A stretch of DNA of 12,110 nt. Origin: Candidatus Aenigmatarchaeota archaeon (GTDB lineage Archaea > Aenigmatarchaeota > Aenigmatarchaeia > JACPZZ01). Positions 6,205 through 12,088 of the stretch are shown here, in pieces. Every line of letters starts with the position of its first letter. The stretch's first letter is position 1. The notes below the pieces were generated by a model. The model searched no databases and was not told where the DNA came from. It saw only the letters and a list, made by a program, of their open reading frames with translations. The stretch lies in assembly GCA_016202795.1 (NCBI GenBank), contig JACQNY010000089.1:1-12110 (forward strand), written 5' to 3'. The translations under genes and the position numbers were made by a program.

Positions 6205-7070
6205 AAATTACGCTCCTTTCTTAATTTAACGATCTTGCTTGATTCTTTTACCTCTTTCATTGTTATTAATTTTCCTATCCTGGCAGATATTATAGACAGC
6301 ACCTCATCGACGGCCTTTTCCCAATTGTCTGTTGAAACAACCGGTATGCCGTATTTTTTCGCGTCTTTGCATTGGAAATCCTGCATTATTTTGTAAGCGT
6401 CTAATGCGCTTAACAGCCTTGAAGAATCGCCTTTTAAATGTGTCCGCCGGTCGCGCATACCGATGCGTTCCTTGTATATTTTATCCGCGTTCAACCTTAG
6501 AACAACAGGTATCACGCTGGGATGTCCTAATATTTCCTTGTCGTATTGTGAAGGCAAAAAATGCAAATATTCAAAAACGATAGACTCGCCGTCGCGGATC
6601 CCGCGGTCTGCTACCATCCTTTCTATTGCTCTATTAATTATCTGCGCCTGCGCCTCAAAGCCTTTGATTATATTTTCGTTGTTTTTTTCTCCGAAAAATT
6701 TCCACGCATCGTACACGGATGTGAAAAACTCGGGAGTCTTTTCTTTGGAAAAGAAATCGCGCAAAGCCGAACGGAAAGCGTCGCCTCCAACCACGTTCCC
6801 TATGCCAAAGGCTGTTGCAATCTCACGCGCCATTGTCGTCTTGCCGACGCATGGCATTGCAGCTATTATAGGAATTATAGGCTCTTTCAATCTTCCCGTT
6901 TCTACAAGTTTTTTGTACTCGCAGAATATTCTATACCTATCTAAATATTTTTTCCCAAATTTCCTCAATTCTCTTTCTACGGCATTACCATCCCTGCCTG
7001 ATAATTTAGAAATTTTCTCAAGTCCCAATCCTGTGCACAACAACAAAGAACTTTTCTCGTCGTAAATCAT
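6201..7070 (-). CDS. P-loop kinase, 2-phosphoglycerate-kinase-like, in the mevalonate operon
   Basis: A 289-residue protein. A helical N-terminal region (about 1-64) is followed by a P-loop kinase domain with Walker A AMPCVGKT (71-78; the first Gly of the loop is Ala). Then come GDAFRSALRDF (96-106) and VFEYLHFLP (165-173). A basic lid, RIGMRDRRTHLKGDSSR (202-218), precedes DAYKIMQDFQCKDAKKYGIPVV (224-245). This order resembles archaeal 2-phosphoglycerate kinases (COG2074-like). It is joined tightly to mevalonate genes on both sides: 1 base after the M3K-like gene, with AGGAGAGG as SD, and an ATGA overlap with the decarboxylase gene. Context argues for a small phosphorylated isoprenoid precursor as substrate, for example 5-phosphorylation of mevalonate 3-phosphate, or phosphorylation of mevalonate 5-phosphate or isopentenyl phosphate. 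The fold is seen; the substrate is inference. A true 2-phosphoglycerate kinase remains possible. Confidence 0.75.
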   Translation of the reverse strand: MIYDEKSSLLLCTGLGLEKISKLSGRDGNAVERELRKFGKKYLDRYRIFCEYKKLVETGRLKEPIIPIIAAMPCVGKTTMAREIATAFGIGNVVGGDAFRSALRDFFSKEKTPEFFTSVYDAWKFFGEKNNENIIKGFEAQAQIINRAIERMVADRGIRDGESIVFEYLHFLPSQYDKEILGHPSVIPVVLRLNADKIYKERIGMRDRRTHLKGDSSRLLSALDAYKIMQDFQCKDAKKYGIPVVSTDNWEKAVDEVLSIISARIGKLITMKEVKESSKIVKLRKERNL

Positions 7071-7071
7071 T

Positions 7072-8031
7072 TTATCCTCTCCTAATTATCTTTGGACCGC
7101 CCGCGACCTTGTATTTTAACGGGGACCAGCCCCTGTTAACAAGCTCATTGTAAACTTTGTCAGCCTGCTCCTTCAAGCATGCGATGGAAATTAAATTACC
7201 GCCGCCCTGCAGGCAGTATGCACGCAATCCTGATGCGCGCATCTCTTCCACGTCAATCCAGCAATCCATTATTTTTTTTCTGCGCACGCGCAGCCCGACG
7301 TCCTCTAGCAGATAATGCGCGTTACGTATGTTATCCTCTGAATTTTTAAGCATTGTAACGAAATCTTTTTTCTTTATCGCGCTTTCGATGTTTCTTATCC
7401 ACGTCGGGATATTTTGAACTCGGTGTTTGTACCATGGATGCTTTACGATCGCCGCGTGTATTTCATCCGCCGTTATTCTAGTAGGATAATCGAAATATAC
7501 GGTAAAAATTCTTATCGCATCCAAATCTTTGGCCGACGCAACCGCCAAGCCGTGCATTTCAGGCGTGTCAACAACTATCTTGCTGAGTCCGCCGTAAACA
7601 GACCTTATAGCAGACTCCGAACCGCGCATTGCATAATTAGCTATTTCCGCGGTTTTCATTTTCGTTCCCAGCAATTCGTTAAGCCCGAAAAACAAGGCGG
7701 CAAGTCCGGAATCGCTGCTTCCGCCCTTGATGTTGTAATTAGTGGAATCTATCTCCAAGCCTACGTCTATTTTTTTATCCTTGAGAAAAGATTTTATCGA
7801 ATTTATTGTATCCTCGTTTCGTTTTCCTTCGATTAATTTGCCGCCAAGGCTGAATTTTATCCCATTTTTATTGTCCGTAACTTTTATCGTGGTTTCTGTC
7901 CTGACGTTTTCATCCAAATCTGTAACCGCCAGGCCCATTGTATTGTATATAGGCCTCCTGTCCGCTCGTATACCGCCCAGAAAAACAATTGGTATTGTAG
8001 GGTAGGCTACGGAAACAACTTTCTTAGGCAT
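7072..8031 (-). CDS. Mevalonate-3-kinase-like GHMP protein (decarboxylase paralogue lacking catalytic Lys and Asp)
   Basis: A 319-residue relative of diphosphomevalonate decarboxylase that matches, from memory, the Thermoplasma acidophilum mevalonate-3-kinase pattern along its length. Shared parts are AYPTIPIVFLGGI (9-21), GGSSDSG (103-109), GSESAIRSVYGG (137-148), AYCLQGGGN (271-279) and the glycine pair near the C-terminus (AGGPK). The decarboxylase Lys is replaced by Phe17 and the catalytic Asp by Gln275. The GSGS motif is GSES with Glu139, as in the 3-kinase, and Arg143 is kept. It should therefore phosphorylate the 3-OH of mevalonate or a mevalonate phosphate without decarboxylating it. 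It is the first gene of the mevalonate cluster, behind a TATA-like element about 30 bases upstream. Assignment to the M3K-like subfamily is strong; the exact substrate is not fixed. Confidence 0.82.
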   Translation of the reverse strand: MPKKVVSVAYPTIPIVFLGGIRADRRPIYNTMGLAVTDLDENVRTETTIKVTDNKNGIKFSLGGKLIEGKRNEDTINSIKSFLKDKKIDVGLEIDSTNYNIKGGSSDSGLAALFFGLNELLGTKMKTAEIANYAMRGSESAIRSVYGGLSKIVVDTPEMHGLAVASAKDLDAIRIFTVYFDYPTRITADEIHAAIVKHPWYKHRVQNIPTWIRNIESAIKKKDFVTMLKNSEDNIRNAHYLLEDVGLRVRRKKIMDCWIDVEEMRASGLRAYCLQGGGNLISIACLKEQADKVYNELVNRGWSPLKYKVAGGPKIIRRG

Positions 8032-8057
8032 GTTATCGATTAATCATTTAGGCGTCT

Positions 8058-8082
8058 GGTTTAAAAAGTCTAATTTTAAACC
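8058..8082 (-). promoter_or_regulatory. Promoter of the mevalonate cluster with a perfect 9-bp inverted repeat
   Basis: GGTTTAAAA (8058-8066) and TTTTAAACC (8074-8082) are exact reverse complements separated by 7 bases. Each arm holds TTTAAA, and the proximal copy is placed about 30 bases from the ATG at 8031, right for a leaderless archaeal promoter. The repeat lies in the only sizeable gap (8032-8105) ahead of the four mevalonate genes, so it may be an operator. It could also be a stem at the 3' end of the methyltransferase transcript, which stops at 8106. Confidence 0.5.
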
Positions 8083-8105
8083 CTTCGATAAAAACGATTG
8101 TCATA

Positions 8106-9110
8106 TTAGATCTTCTGGTAAACGCCAAGCATAAGCAGCTCCGAATCCTTTAGTAGTCTATGCTCCTCCGCTATACTAAAACCGGCGTTCGACATAGTCT
8201 CCTGCTCTGAAACAAAAGGGCGATGACCTTCGAGCATGAATATTTCATCGCGAGAATCAAATTCTCCTCTTTCAACCGCTTCCCGTCTTACAGCAGCCCA
8301 TCCTCTCCAAAAATCCTGTATCAAACGCATCGCTTTTCTCTGGTAAGGATCTCCGATATGGTCTGCCTTTCTTTTTACGAGCGGGAATTTTTCCGCAAAG
8401 GCCTCTAAATCTTCTTCTTTTGTTTTCCACTGCAAAGTTTGTAAAAATTCGTAAACCCTGTTAGGATGCTCCCACATCGGGTTGTGCCAGTCCGCAACAG
8501 TTAAAAAACCGCCTGTTTGTAAAGTCCGATATAATGCCTGAGCTGGCTCATCCAAGTATGCATGATGATGTAAGGTTGCCACATAGCTTATTATCTGCGG
8601 TATTGCTGGCAGTTGTTGTAGCGTCCCGAGGTCGGATCCTACCACCAAATCAAAATCACTGAATCCTCGCATTTCCAACTTTGCTGCAGCCGCCTCAATG
8701 CGCTCAACCGAGGGTTCGATTAACGTAAGATGAATCCTATCCTTGTCTTCGTCTTCAAGCCTGTCAAAAATGGTGACCGTGCTTTCACCCGCGCCGACAT
8801 CCGCAATTACCACTTTGCCGGGAAATTTTTTTACCAGCCTCGATACAGCGCGTGCGTTTGCTTTTCTTAGAATTTGCGGAAAATCCCCGTAGCCCGAGTT
8901 TTGCATCGCAGCGGAAACGTATTGCATCTGCCTCGGAGATCCGTCAGCCCATTCGGCGCGGTAGGCCTCCTCGCTAAGTTTTCTCAGATATTCTTCATTG
9001 CCATTTATACCCCACTTGGAATAAGCGTAAGAAGGGACACGCAACGCTGACCCGAGTCTTAACGGCATTCTTGAATCGTCGATTTCGTAAAGATTTGTCA
9101 TTGTTATCAT
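8106..9110 (-). CDS. Class I SAM-dependent methyltransferase, substrate unknown
   Basis: A 334-residue protein with a Rossmann-type methyltransferase core: motif I VIADVGAGES (101-110), an acidic strand end LTLIEPS (128-134, Glu132), LVVGSD (155-160), a motif IV region ISYVATLHHH (174-183), and a following GGFLTVADWHNP strand (200-211) of the kind seen in the methyltransferase 11/12/25 families. The histidine run HHH and the nearby ADWHNP are unusual and might shape the active site. An N-terminal region of about 95 residues and a helical C-terminal insertion (about 215-290) surround the core. No RNA- or DNA-binding domain or NPPY/DPPY motif is seen, so the substrate cannot be named. Its ATG overlaps the stop of the upstream gene (ATGA), pairing it with the unknown 179-residue protein. 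Confidence 0.8.
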   Translation of the reverse strand: MITMTNLYEIDDSRMPLRLGSALRVPSYAYSKWGINGNEEYLRKLSEEAYRAEWADGSPRQMQYVSAAMQNSGYGDFPQILRKANARAVSRLVKKFPGKVVIADVGAGESTVTIFDRLEDEDKDRIHLTLIEPSVERIEAAAAKLEMRGFSDFDLVVGSDLGTLQQLPAIPQIISYVATLHHHAYLDEPAQALYRTLQTGGFLTVADWHNPMWEHPNRVYEFLQTLQWKTKEEDLEAFAEKFPLVKRKADHIGDPYQRKAMRLIQDFWRGWAAVRREAVERGEFDSRDEIFMLEGHRPFVSEQETMSNAGFSIAEEHRLLKDSELLMLGVYQKI

Positions 9111-9646
9111 ACTATTTTCAACGATGCGTAATCCGATGGCATGCTGAGCTTGCCATCGCGGTACCTGAAAAATGGAGACTTTTCAGACGCAATTTCAAAT
9201 GCCATTTCCGCGCCTTCTAAAAAAGTTTCCTCGGAGTCCAACATGAGCTTGAGCGTATCATGCTGTCCGGTCTGTATTAAACTCATTACGTAGGGTCTGC
9301 GGCTTGGAAAATCCAAAGTCGTCCTGGAATCCGTAATTATGCGGACATGCGGAACCGGATAACGCTGTCGTCTTATGCTCAGTCTTTCATGTTTCGCGTT
9401 TAGCTTAGCTGAGTTCTTGTCCCCAGAAACCCTGTAATGCCCGACATCAAGAAGCTCCACCTCGTAGGGATGCCTTTTAAAATCCCTGGAAACCAGAAAA
9501 CCGGTATAACCACGTACCAGAGGATTTTCCACGATAATCAAGGAACTGTTTCCAAAACCCGATGTTTCAACAAGCTGCGTCTCCTCTTCAAATCCCGGCT
9601 CTGCAGGCAATTCGATCTTTGGCTTGTCCAAAACACCGGTCGTCAT
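9107..9646 (-). CDS. Conserved-looking hypothetical protein, coupled to the methyltransferase
   Basis: A 179-residue soluble protein that I do not recognise. It has no signal peptide, membrane helix or cysteine. The first 30 residues are acidic and probably flexible; the rest alternates short hydrophobic strands with charged turns, which suggests a beta-rich fold. A basic stretch (about 77-103, including SIRRQRYPVPHVR) sits in the middle. It is the first gene of a two-gene unit: its stop overlaps the methyltransferase start by four bases, so the products may act together, for example as a substrate-binding partner or the target of methylation (inference). The start ATG lies about 28 bases from a TATA-like element, with no SD, so the mRNA is probably leaderless. 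Confidence 0.75.
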   Translation of the reverse strand: MTTGVLDKPKIELPAEPGFEEETQLVETSGFGNSSLIIVENPLVRGYTGFLVSRDFKRHPYEVELLDVGHYRVSGDKNSAKLNAKHERLSIRRQRYPVPHVRIITDSRTTLDFPSRRPYVMSLIQTGQHDTLKLMLDSEETFLEGAEMAFEIASEKSPFFRYRDGKLSMPSDYASLKIV

Positions 9647-9669
9647 AAACCAGACATAGAAACAGAAGG

Positions 9670-9679
9670 TATTAAAAGC
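9670..9679 (-). promoter_or_regulatory. TATA box of the hypothetical protein/methyltransferase unit
   Basis: The minus strand reads GCTTTTAATA here, centred about 28 bases upstream of the ATG at 9646 and just after the aIF2 gamma stop (9686-9688). The spacing fits a leaderless transcript starting near the initiation codon. Confidence 0.45.
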
Positions 9680-9685
9680 TTTACT

Positions 9686-10945
9686 TTATTTTATAAGACC
9701 GGATCCGATTAAACGCCAGCGATTTGCGATCTGCCGTGAAATCGCGACGCGATTGCCTTTTTCAACGCAGACCGGCAATTTTAACGAAATCTCGAAATTG
9801 TCTTTTCTCGCTGAAGTCACGATGCCGACAGTGCGACTAGTCCCGATAGTTAACATCAACGGCTCGTTCGTGCGTATATTATCGACTTTAATCGCTTCCT
9901 CAGCGCCGATTATTGTTTCCATCAAATCCGTTTCAATGTGCAATTTATCAAAAACGCTGGGTAACTTGCCCGGATAGCCGACAACCGAACCTGCCAGCGA
10001 ATCCGCTTTCGTTAACGCCGGATCTAATTCTGTCATTAACCCTATCAGTCCGCCCGGCCCCGCTCTGTCCAACGAAGTATTTCTTTTATGCAGGCCCGCA
10101 ACCTTTGTGAATAACGGCTCCCAGAAAATTTTGTTTTCCTTTTCGACTTTTAAGCCAGGCCGTATTTCTATCTCATCGCCGATCTTAAACTCGCCTTGCA
10201 ATAAAGAACCGCCTAAAACTCCGCCGGACAGTTTGCTAGGAATAAACCCGGGTTTATTCACGTCAAATGTCCGCACAACCAGCATTTTCGGATTTTTCTT
10301 CGGGTCGCGTTTCGGCGTCGGGATTGTTTGTTCCATTGTCGCAATTAACGCGTCCAAGTTTATTCTTTGTTGGGCGCTTATCGGAATTATGGGCGCTTTT
10401 TCCGCGACCGTATCCTGTACAAAGGTTTTTATCTGCTCGTAATTTTCTTTTACTTTTTCCGGATCCGTCATATCGATTTTATTTTGCACAATAACGATTT
10501 TCTCGACGCCTGTAATATTCAATGCCATCAAATGCTCCCTTGTTTGCGGTTGCGGGCATTTCTGGTTCGCCGCAATAACAAACAAAGCGCCGTCCATTAA
10601 AGCCGCGCCGGCTAACACAGTAGCCATTAACGTTTCGTGCCCCGGCGCATCGACCAGGCTGATAGTCCGCAATGCTACGGATTCAGAACCATGCTTCAGG
10701 CATTTCGGCGACGTCGAATACGATTCAAAACCTTCGCATTTCTCGCATTTGTAAATAGTTACGTCGGCATACCCGAGTTTAATCGTCAATCCTCTTTTTT
10801 GCTCTTCAGAATGCGTGCCGGTCCATTTTCCGCTTAACGCTTGCGACAAAGTCGTTTTACCGTGCTCGACGTGGCCGACGGTTCCTATGTTGGCTTCGGG
10901 TATTAGTTTTTCGTCAACTGCTTCCATCAAATAAAATTCACTCAT
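9686..10945 (-). CDS. eif2g: Translation initiation factor aIF2 subunit gamma
   Basis: A 419-residue GTPase that brings initiator Met-tRNA to the small ribosomal subunit. The G domain has G1 GHVEHGKT (24-31), the switch 1 region SEEQKRGLTIKLGYAD (46-61), G3 DAPGHE (99-104), G4 QNKID (154-158) and G5 SAQ (190-192). A zinc-knuckle insertion follows switch 1 with Cys67, Cys70, Cys82 and His85. Domains II and III follow (FDVNKPG, GGVLGGS, GLxVEKENKI, SRQIANRWRLIG). Two departures stand out: Glu27 replaces the Asp of the usual GHVDHGKT, and the knuckle's fourth ligand looks like His instead of Cys. I chose the ATG at 10945; an in-frame TTG at 10963 lies inside a hairpin and has no support. The next ATG at 10927 would remove six residues. 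It follows S6e by 36 bases, a common archaeal pairing. Confidence 0.97.
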   Translation of the reverse strand: MSEFYLMEAVDEKLIPEANIGTVGHVEHGKTTLSQALSGKWTGTHSEEQKRGLTIKLGYADVTIYKCEKCEGFESYSTSPKCLKHGSESVALRTISLVDAPGHETLMATVLAGAALMDGALFVIAANQKCPQPQTREHLMALNITGVEKIVIVQNKIDMTDPEKVKENYEQIKTFVQDTVAEKAPIIPISAQQRINLDALIATMEQTIPTPKRDPKKNPKMLVVRTFDVNKPGFIPSKLSGGVLGGSLLQGEFKIGDEIEIRPGLKVEKENKIFWEPLFTKVAGLHKRNTSLDRAGPGGLIGLMTELDPALTKADSLAGSVVGYPGKLPSVFDKLHIETDLMETIIGAEEAIKVDNIRTNEPLMLTIGTSRTVGIVTSARKDNFEISLKLPVCVEKGNRVAISRQIANRWRLIGSGLIK

Positions 10946-10948
10946 CCA

Positions 10949-10971
10949 TAAACTTTTTCCCAAAAAGTTTA
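10949..10971 (-). promoter_or_regulatory. Perfect 10-bp inverted repeat at the aIF2 gamma start
   Basis: TAAACTTTTT (10949-10958) and AAAAAGTTTA (10962-10971) are exact reverse complements around a 3-base loop (CCC, or GGG in the minus-strand RNA). The right arm overlaps a TATA-like ATTAAAC (about 10967-10973), and the left arm ends 3 bases before the aIF2 gamma ATG. Depending on where transcription starts, it is either an operator inside the core promoter or, in transcripts reading through from S6e, a hairpin next to the start codon. Its T5 runs could also aid termination after S6e. Confidence 0.55.
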
Positions 10972-10981
10972 ATCAAAAACC

Positions 10982-11383
10982 TTATTTCTTGGGCGCTTCC
11001 TCTTTTTTCTCTGTTTTCGGCACGATTTCTTCCAGCTTTTTCTCGCCTGCTGTCATGACTTTGACATTAACCTGCGCAATAGTCTGCGAGATCGTATTGC
11101 CGCAAACGAGTTTTCTTTTCTGCTGGCCTTTTATTTTCGGACGGAATCCGGGCGTGTTTTTCAGGAGGAAAGCCCTTCTAGCCATTCCCGGTATTTCCGG
11201 TCGCATCGGGAATCCTCCATTATCCGACCCGCCGGTTATCTTCAGAGTGTAACCGTTTAACCCGATTAAATCCCCTGAAAAATCTTCGCTTATTTTCTTG
11301 CCCATCAGCGCAGCGCTTTTTGTGCTGTCTACTTCTATCTGATAAGCTTTCCTTGTCGAAGGTTCTGAGACAACGATTTTCAT
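10982..11383 (-). CDS. rps6e: Ribosomal protein S6e (eS6)
   Basis: A 133-residue archaeal S6e, a protein of the small ribosomal subunit. Hallmarks are the N-terminal MKIVVSEPSTRKAYQIEV, the GLNGYTLKITGGSDNGGFPM core (40-59), the basic RRAFLLKNTPGFRPKIKGQQKRK (69-91) and VCGNTISQTIAQVNVKV (93-109). The tail (about 120-133) is a short Lys/Glu-rich extension ending in KK; the long phosphorylated tail of eukaryotic S6 is absent, as expected in archaea. The ATG at 11383 has GAGGTG (11397-11392) eight bases upstream, one of the best SD matches in the window. aIF2 gamma follows on the same strand. Confidence 0.97.
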   Translation of the reverse strand: MKIVVSEPSTRKAYQIEVDSTKSAALMGKKISEDFSGDLIGLNGYTLKITGGSDNGGFPMRPEIPGMARRAFLLKNTPGFRPKIKGQQKRKLVCGNTISQTIAQVNVKVMTAGEKKLEEIVPKTEKKEEAPKK

Positions 11384-11391
11384 TTTGCAAA

Positions 11392-11425
11392 CACCTCTAA
11401 GATCAGTAAGGCATGAAATATAAAG
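11392..11425 (-). promoter_or_regulatory. TATA box and SD of the S6e gene
   Basis: On the minus strand CTTTATATTT (11425-11416) is a strong TATA candidate, about 37 bases from the ATG at 11383, predicting a start near 11393-11397. GAGGTG at 11397-11392 would then open a very short leader with correct SD spacing (8 bases). Confidence 0.55.
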
Positions 11426-11431
11426 ATTTGT

Positions 11432-11448
11432 TTATCTCGATAAGATAA
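11432..11448. repeat. Short AT-rich inverted repeat upstream of the S6e promoter
   Basis: TTATCT (11432-11437) and AGATAA (11443-11448) pair perfectly across a 5-base loop. It lies between the stop of the 212-residue protein (11450-11452) and the S6e TATA element. It could be a weak 3' stem or a regulator site; six A/T-rich pairs are weak evidence. Confidence 0.3.
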
Positions 11449-11449
11449 G

Positions 11450-12088
11450 TCAAACCTCGAAGAGTTCGCCATTTAGTGTAACAAGGGCGCTTCCCATTCT
11501 CAACACCGTACCCTTCCTGGCAACTTCGGAAAGCAGTTCTTCGCCCGTGTCGCTTATTTCCACCCCGATTACCTGTGGGTTTGATAAAATCCATTCCGCG
11601 CCCGGCAGGTCGGTCATATCAAAGCCGGCGAATTGCACGCCCCCGTTGCCTGCGGATGATTTTACATAAAGCATGCGCGGCGTTGTTACTACTACCGGTA
11701 TAAAGCCCGGTGCTTCAATCAAAGGTTCTATAAATGGTTCTCTTTGCTTTGTTCTGGGGTTTATGCAGAAATACATTGTATAACTTTTGCGCACGCCGTT
11801 GTCCGAATAAACTATCTCTGCAGAAAGCTGCGGCATTAACATTTGTTCGCCGAGCGGGCCTTTCAGCACAAGCCTGCCTGCGGCTCTGATACGGGATTCG
11901 CGGACCGGGAACAGGTATAACCTGTCCATTTCATGGAACGGGTCGCCTATCCTGAAGGCGTATCTGATGTCATGTATCGCTTTGCCTCCGTTCGCCGCCG
12001 CGTCCCTGTACGCAGCCTGCAACGTCTTCCTTTCGCGCCTCGGCATGTCAGAAACGCGCACTACGTTAGCGTAATTCCTGCTTATCAT
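11450..12088 (-). CDS. Hypothetical protein upstream of S6e
   Basis: A 212-residue soluble protein that I do not recognise. It has no signal peptide or membrane helix and one cysteine (Cys108). An N-terminal basic helical region (about 10-40, with MPRRERKTLQAAYRDAA) is followed by a beta-rich body. The body includes RLVLKGPLGEQMLMPQLSAEIVYS-type strands (about 72-95) and a C-terminal segment reading VLRMGSALVTLNGELFEV (195-212). The start at 12088 is the first ATG in frame within GGGTTTATGATA; no SD is seen. An internal ATG at codon 15 is possible. It ends 67 bases before S6e and shares its strand, but S6e has its own TATA and SD. A ribosome- or translation-linked role would be guesswork from location alone. 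Confidence 0.7.
   Translation of the reverse strand: MISRNYANVVRVSDMPRRERKTLQAAYRDAAANGGKAIHDIRYAFRIGDPFHEMDRLYLFPVRESRIRAAGRLVLKGPLGEQMLMPQLSAEIVYSDNGVRKSYTMYFCINPRTKQREPFIEPLIEAPGFIPVVVTTPRMLYVKSSAGNGGVQFAGFDMTDLPGAEWILSNPQVIGVEISDTGEELLSEVARKGTVLRMGSALVTLNGELFEV

Noticed and set aside
6463..7065. Plus-strand open frame of 200 codons
   Set aside because: It is antisense to the P-loop kinase, which has motifs, SD and operon coupling; the plus-strand product shows none.
6201..7070. Zeta-toxin-type kinase of a toxin-antitoxin pair
   Set aside because: No antitoxin gene is present; both neighbours are mevalonate enzymes with coupled starts, and the motif order is closer to 2-phosphoglycerate kinases.
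7072..8031. Second ordinary diphosphomevalonate decarboxylase
   Set aside because: The catalytic Lys and Asp are replaced and the GSES motif matches mevalonate-3-kinase, so decarboxylation is not expected.
10946..10963. TTG start for aIF2 gamma
   Set aside because: It lies in the loop and arm of the inverted repeat, has no SD, and adds residues beyond the usual family N-terminus.
11403..11594. Minus-strand open frame of 63 codons before S6e
   Set aside because: It overlaps the end of the 212-residue protein in another frame and runs through the S6e promoter region, with no start signal.
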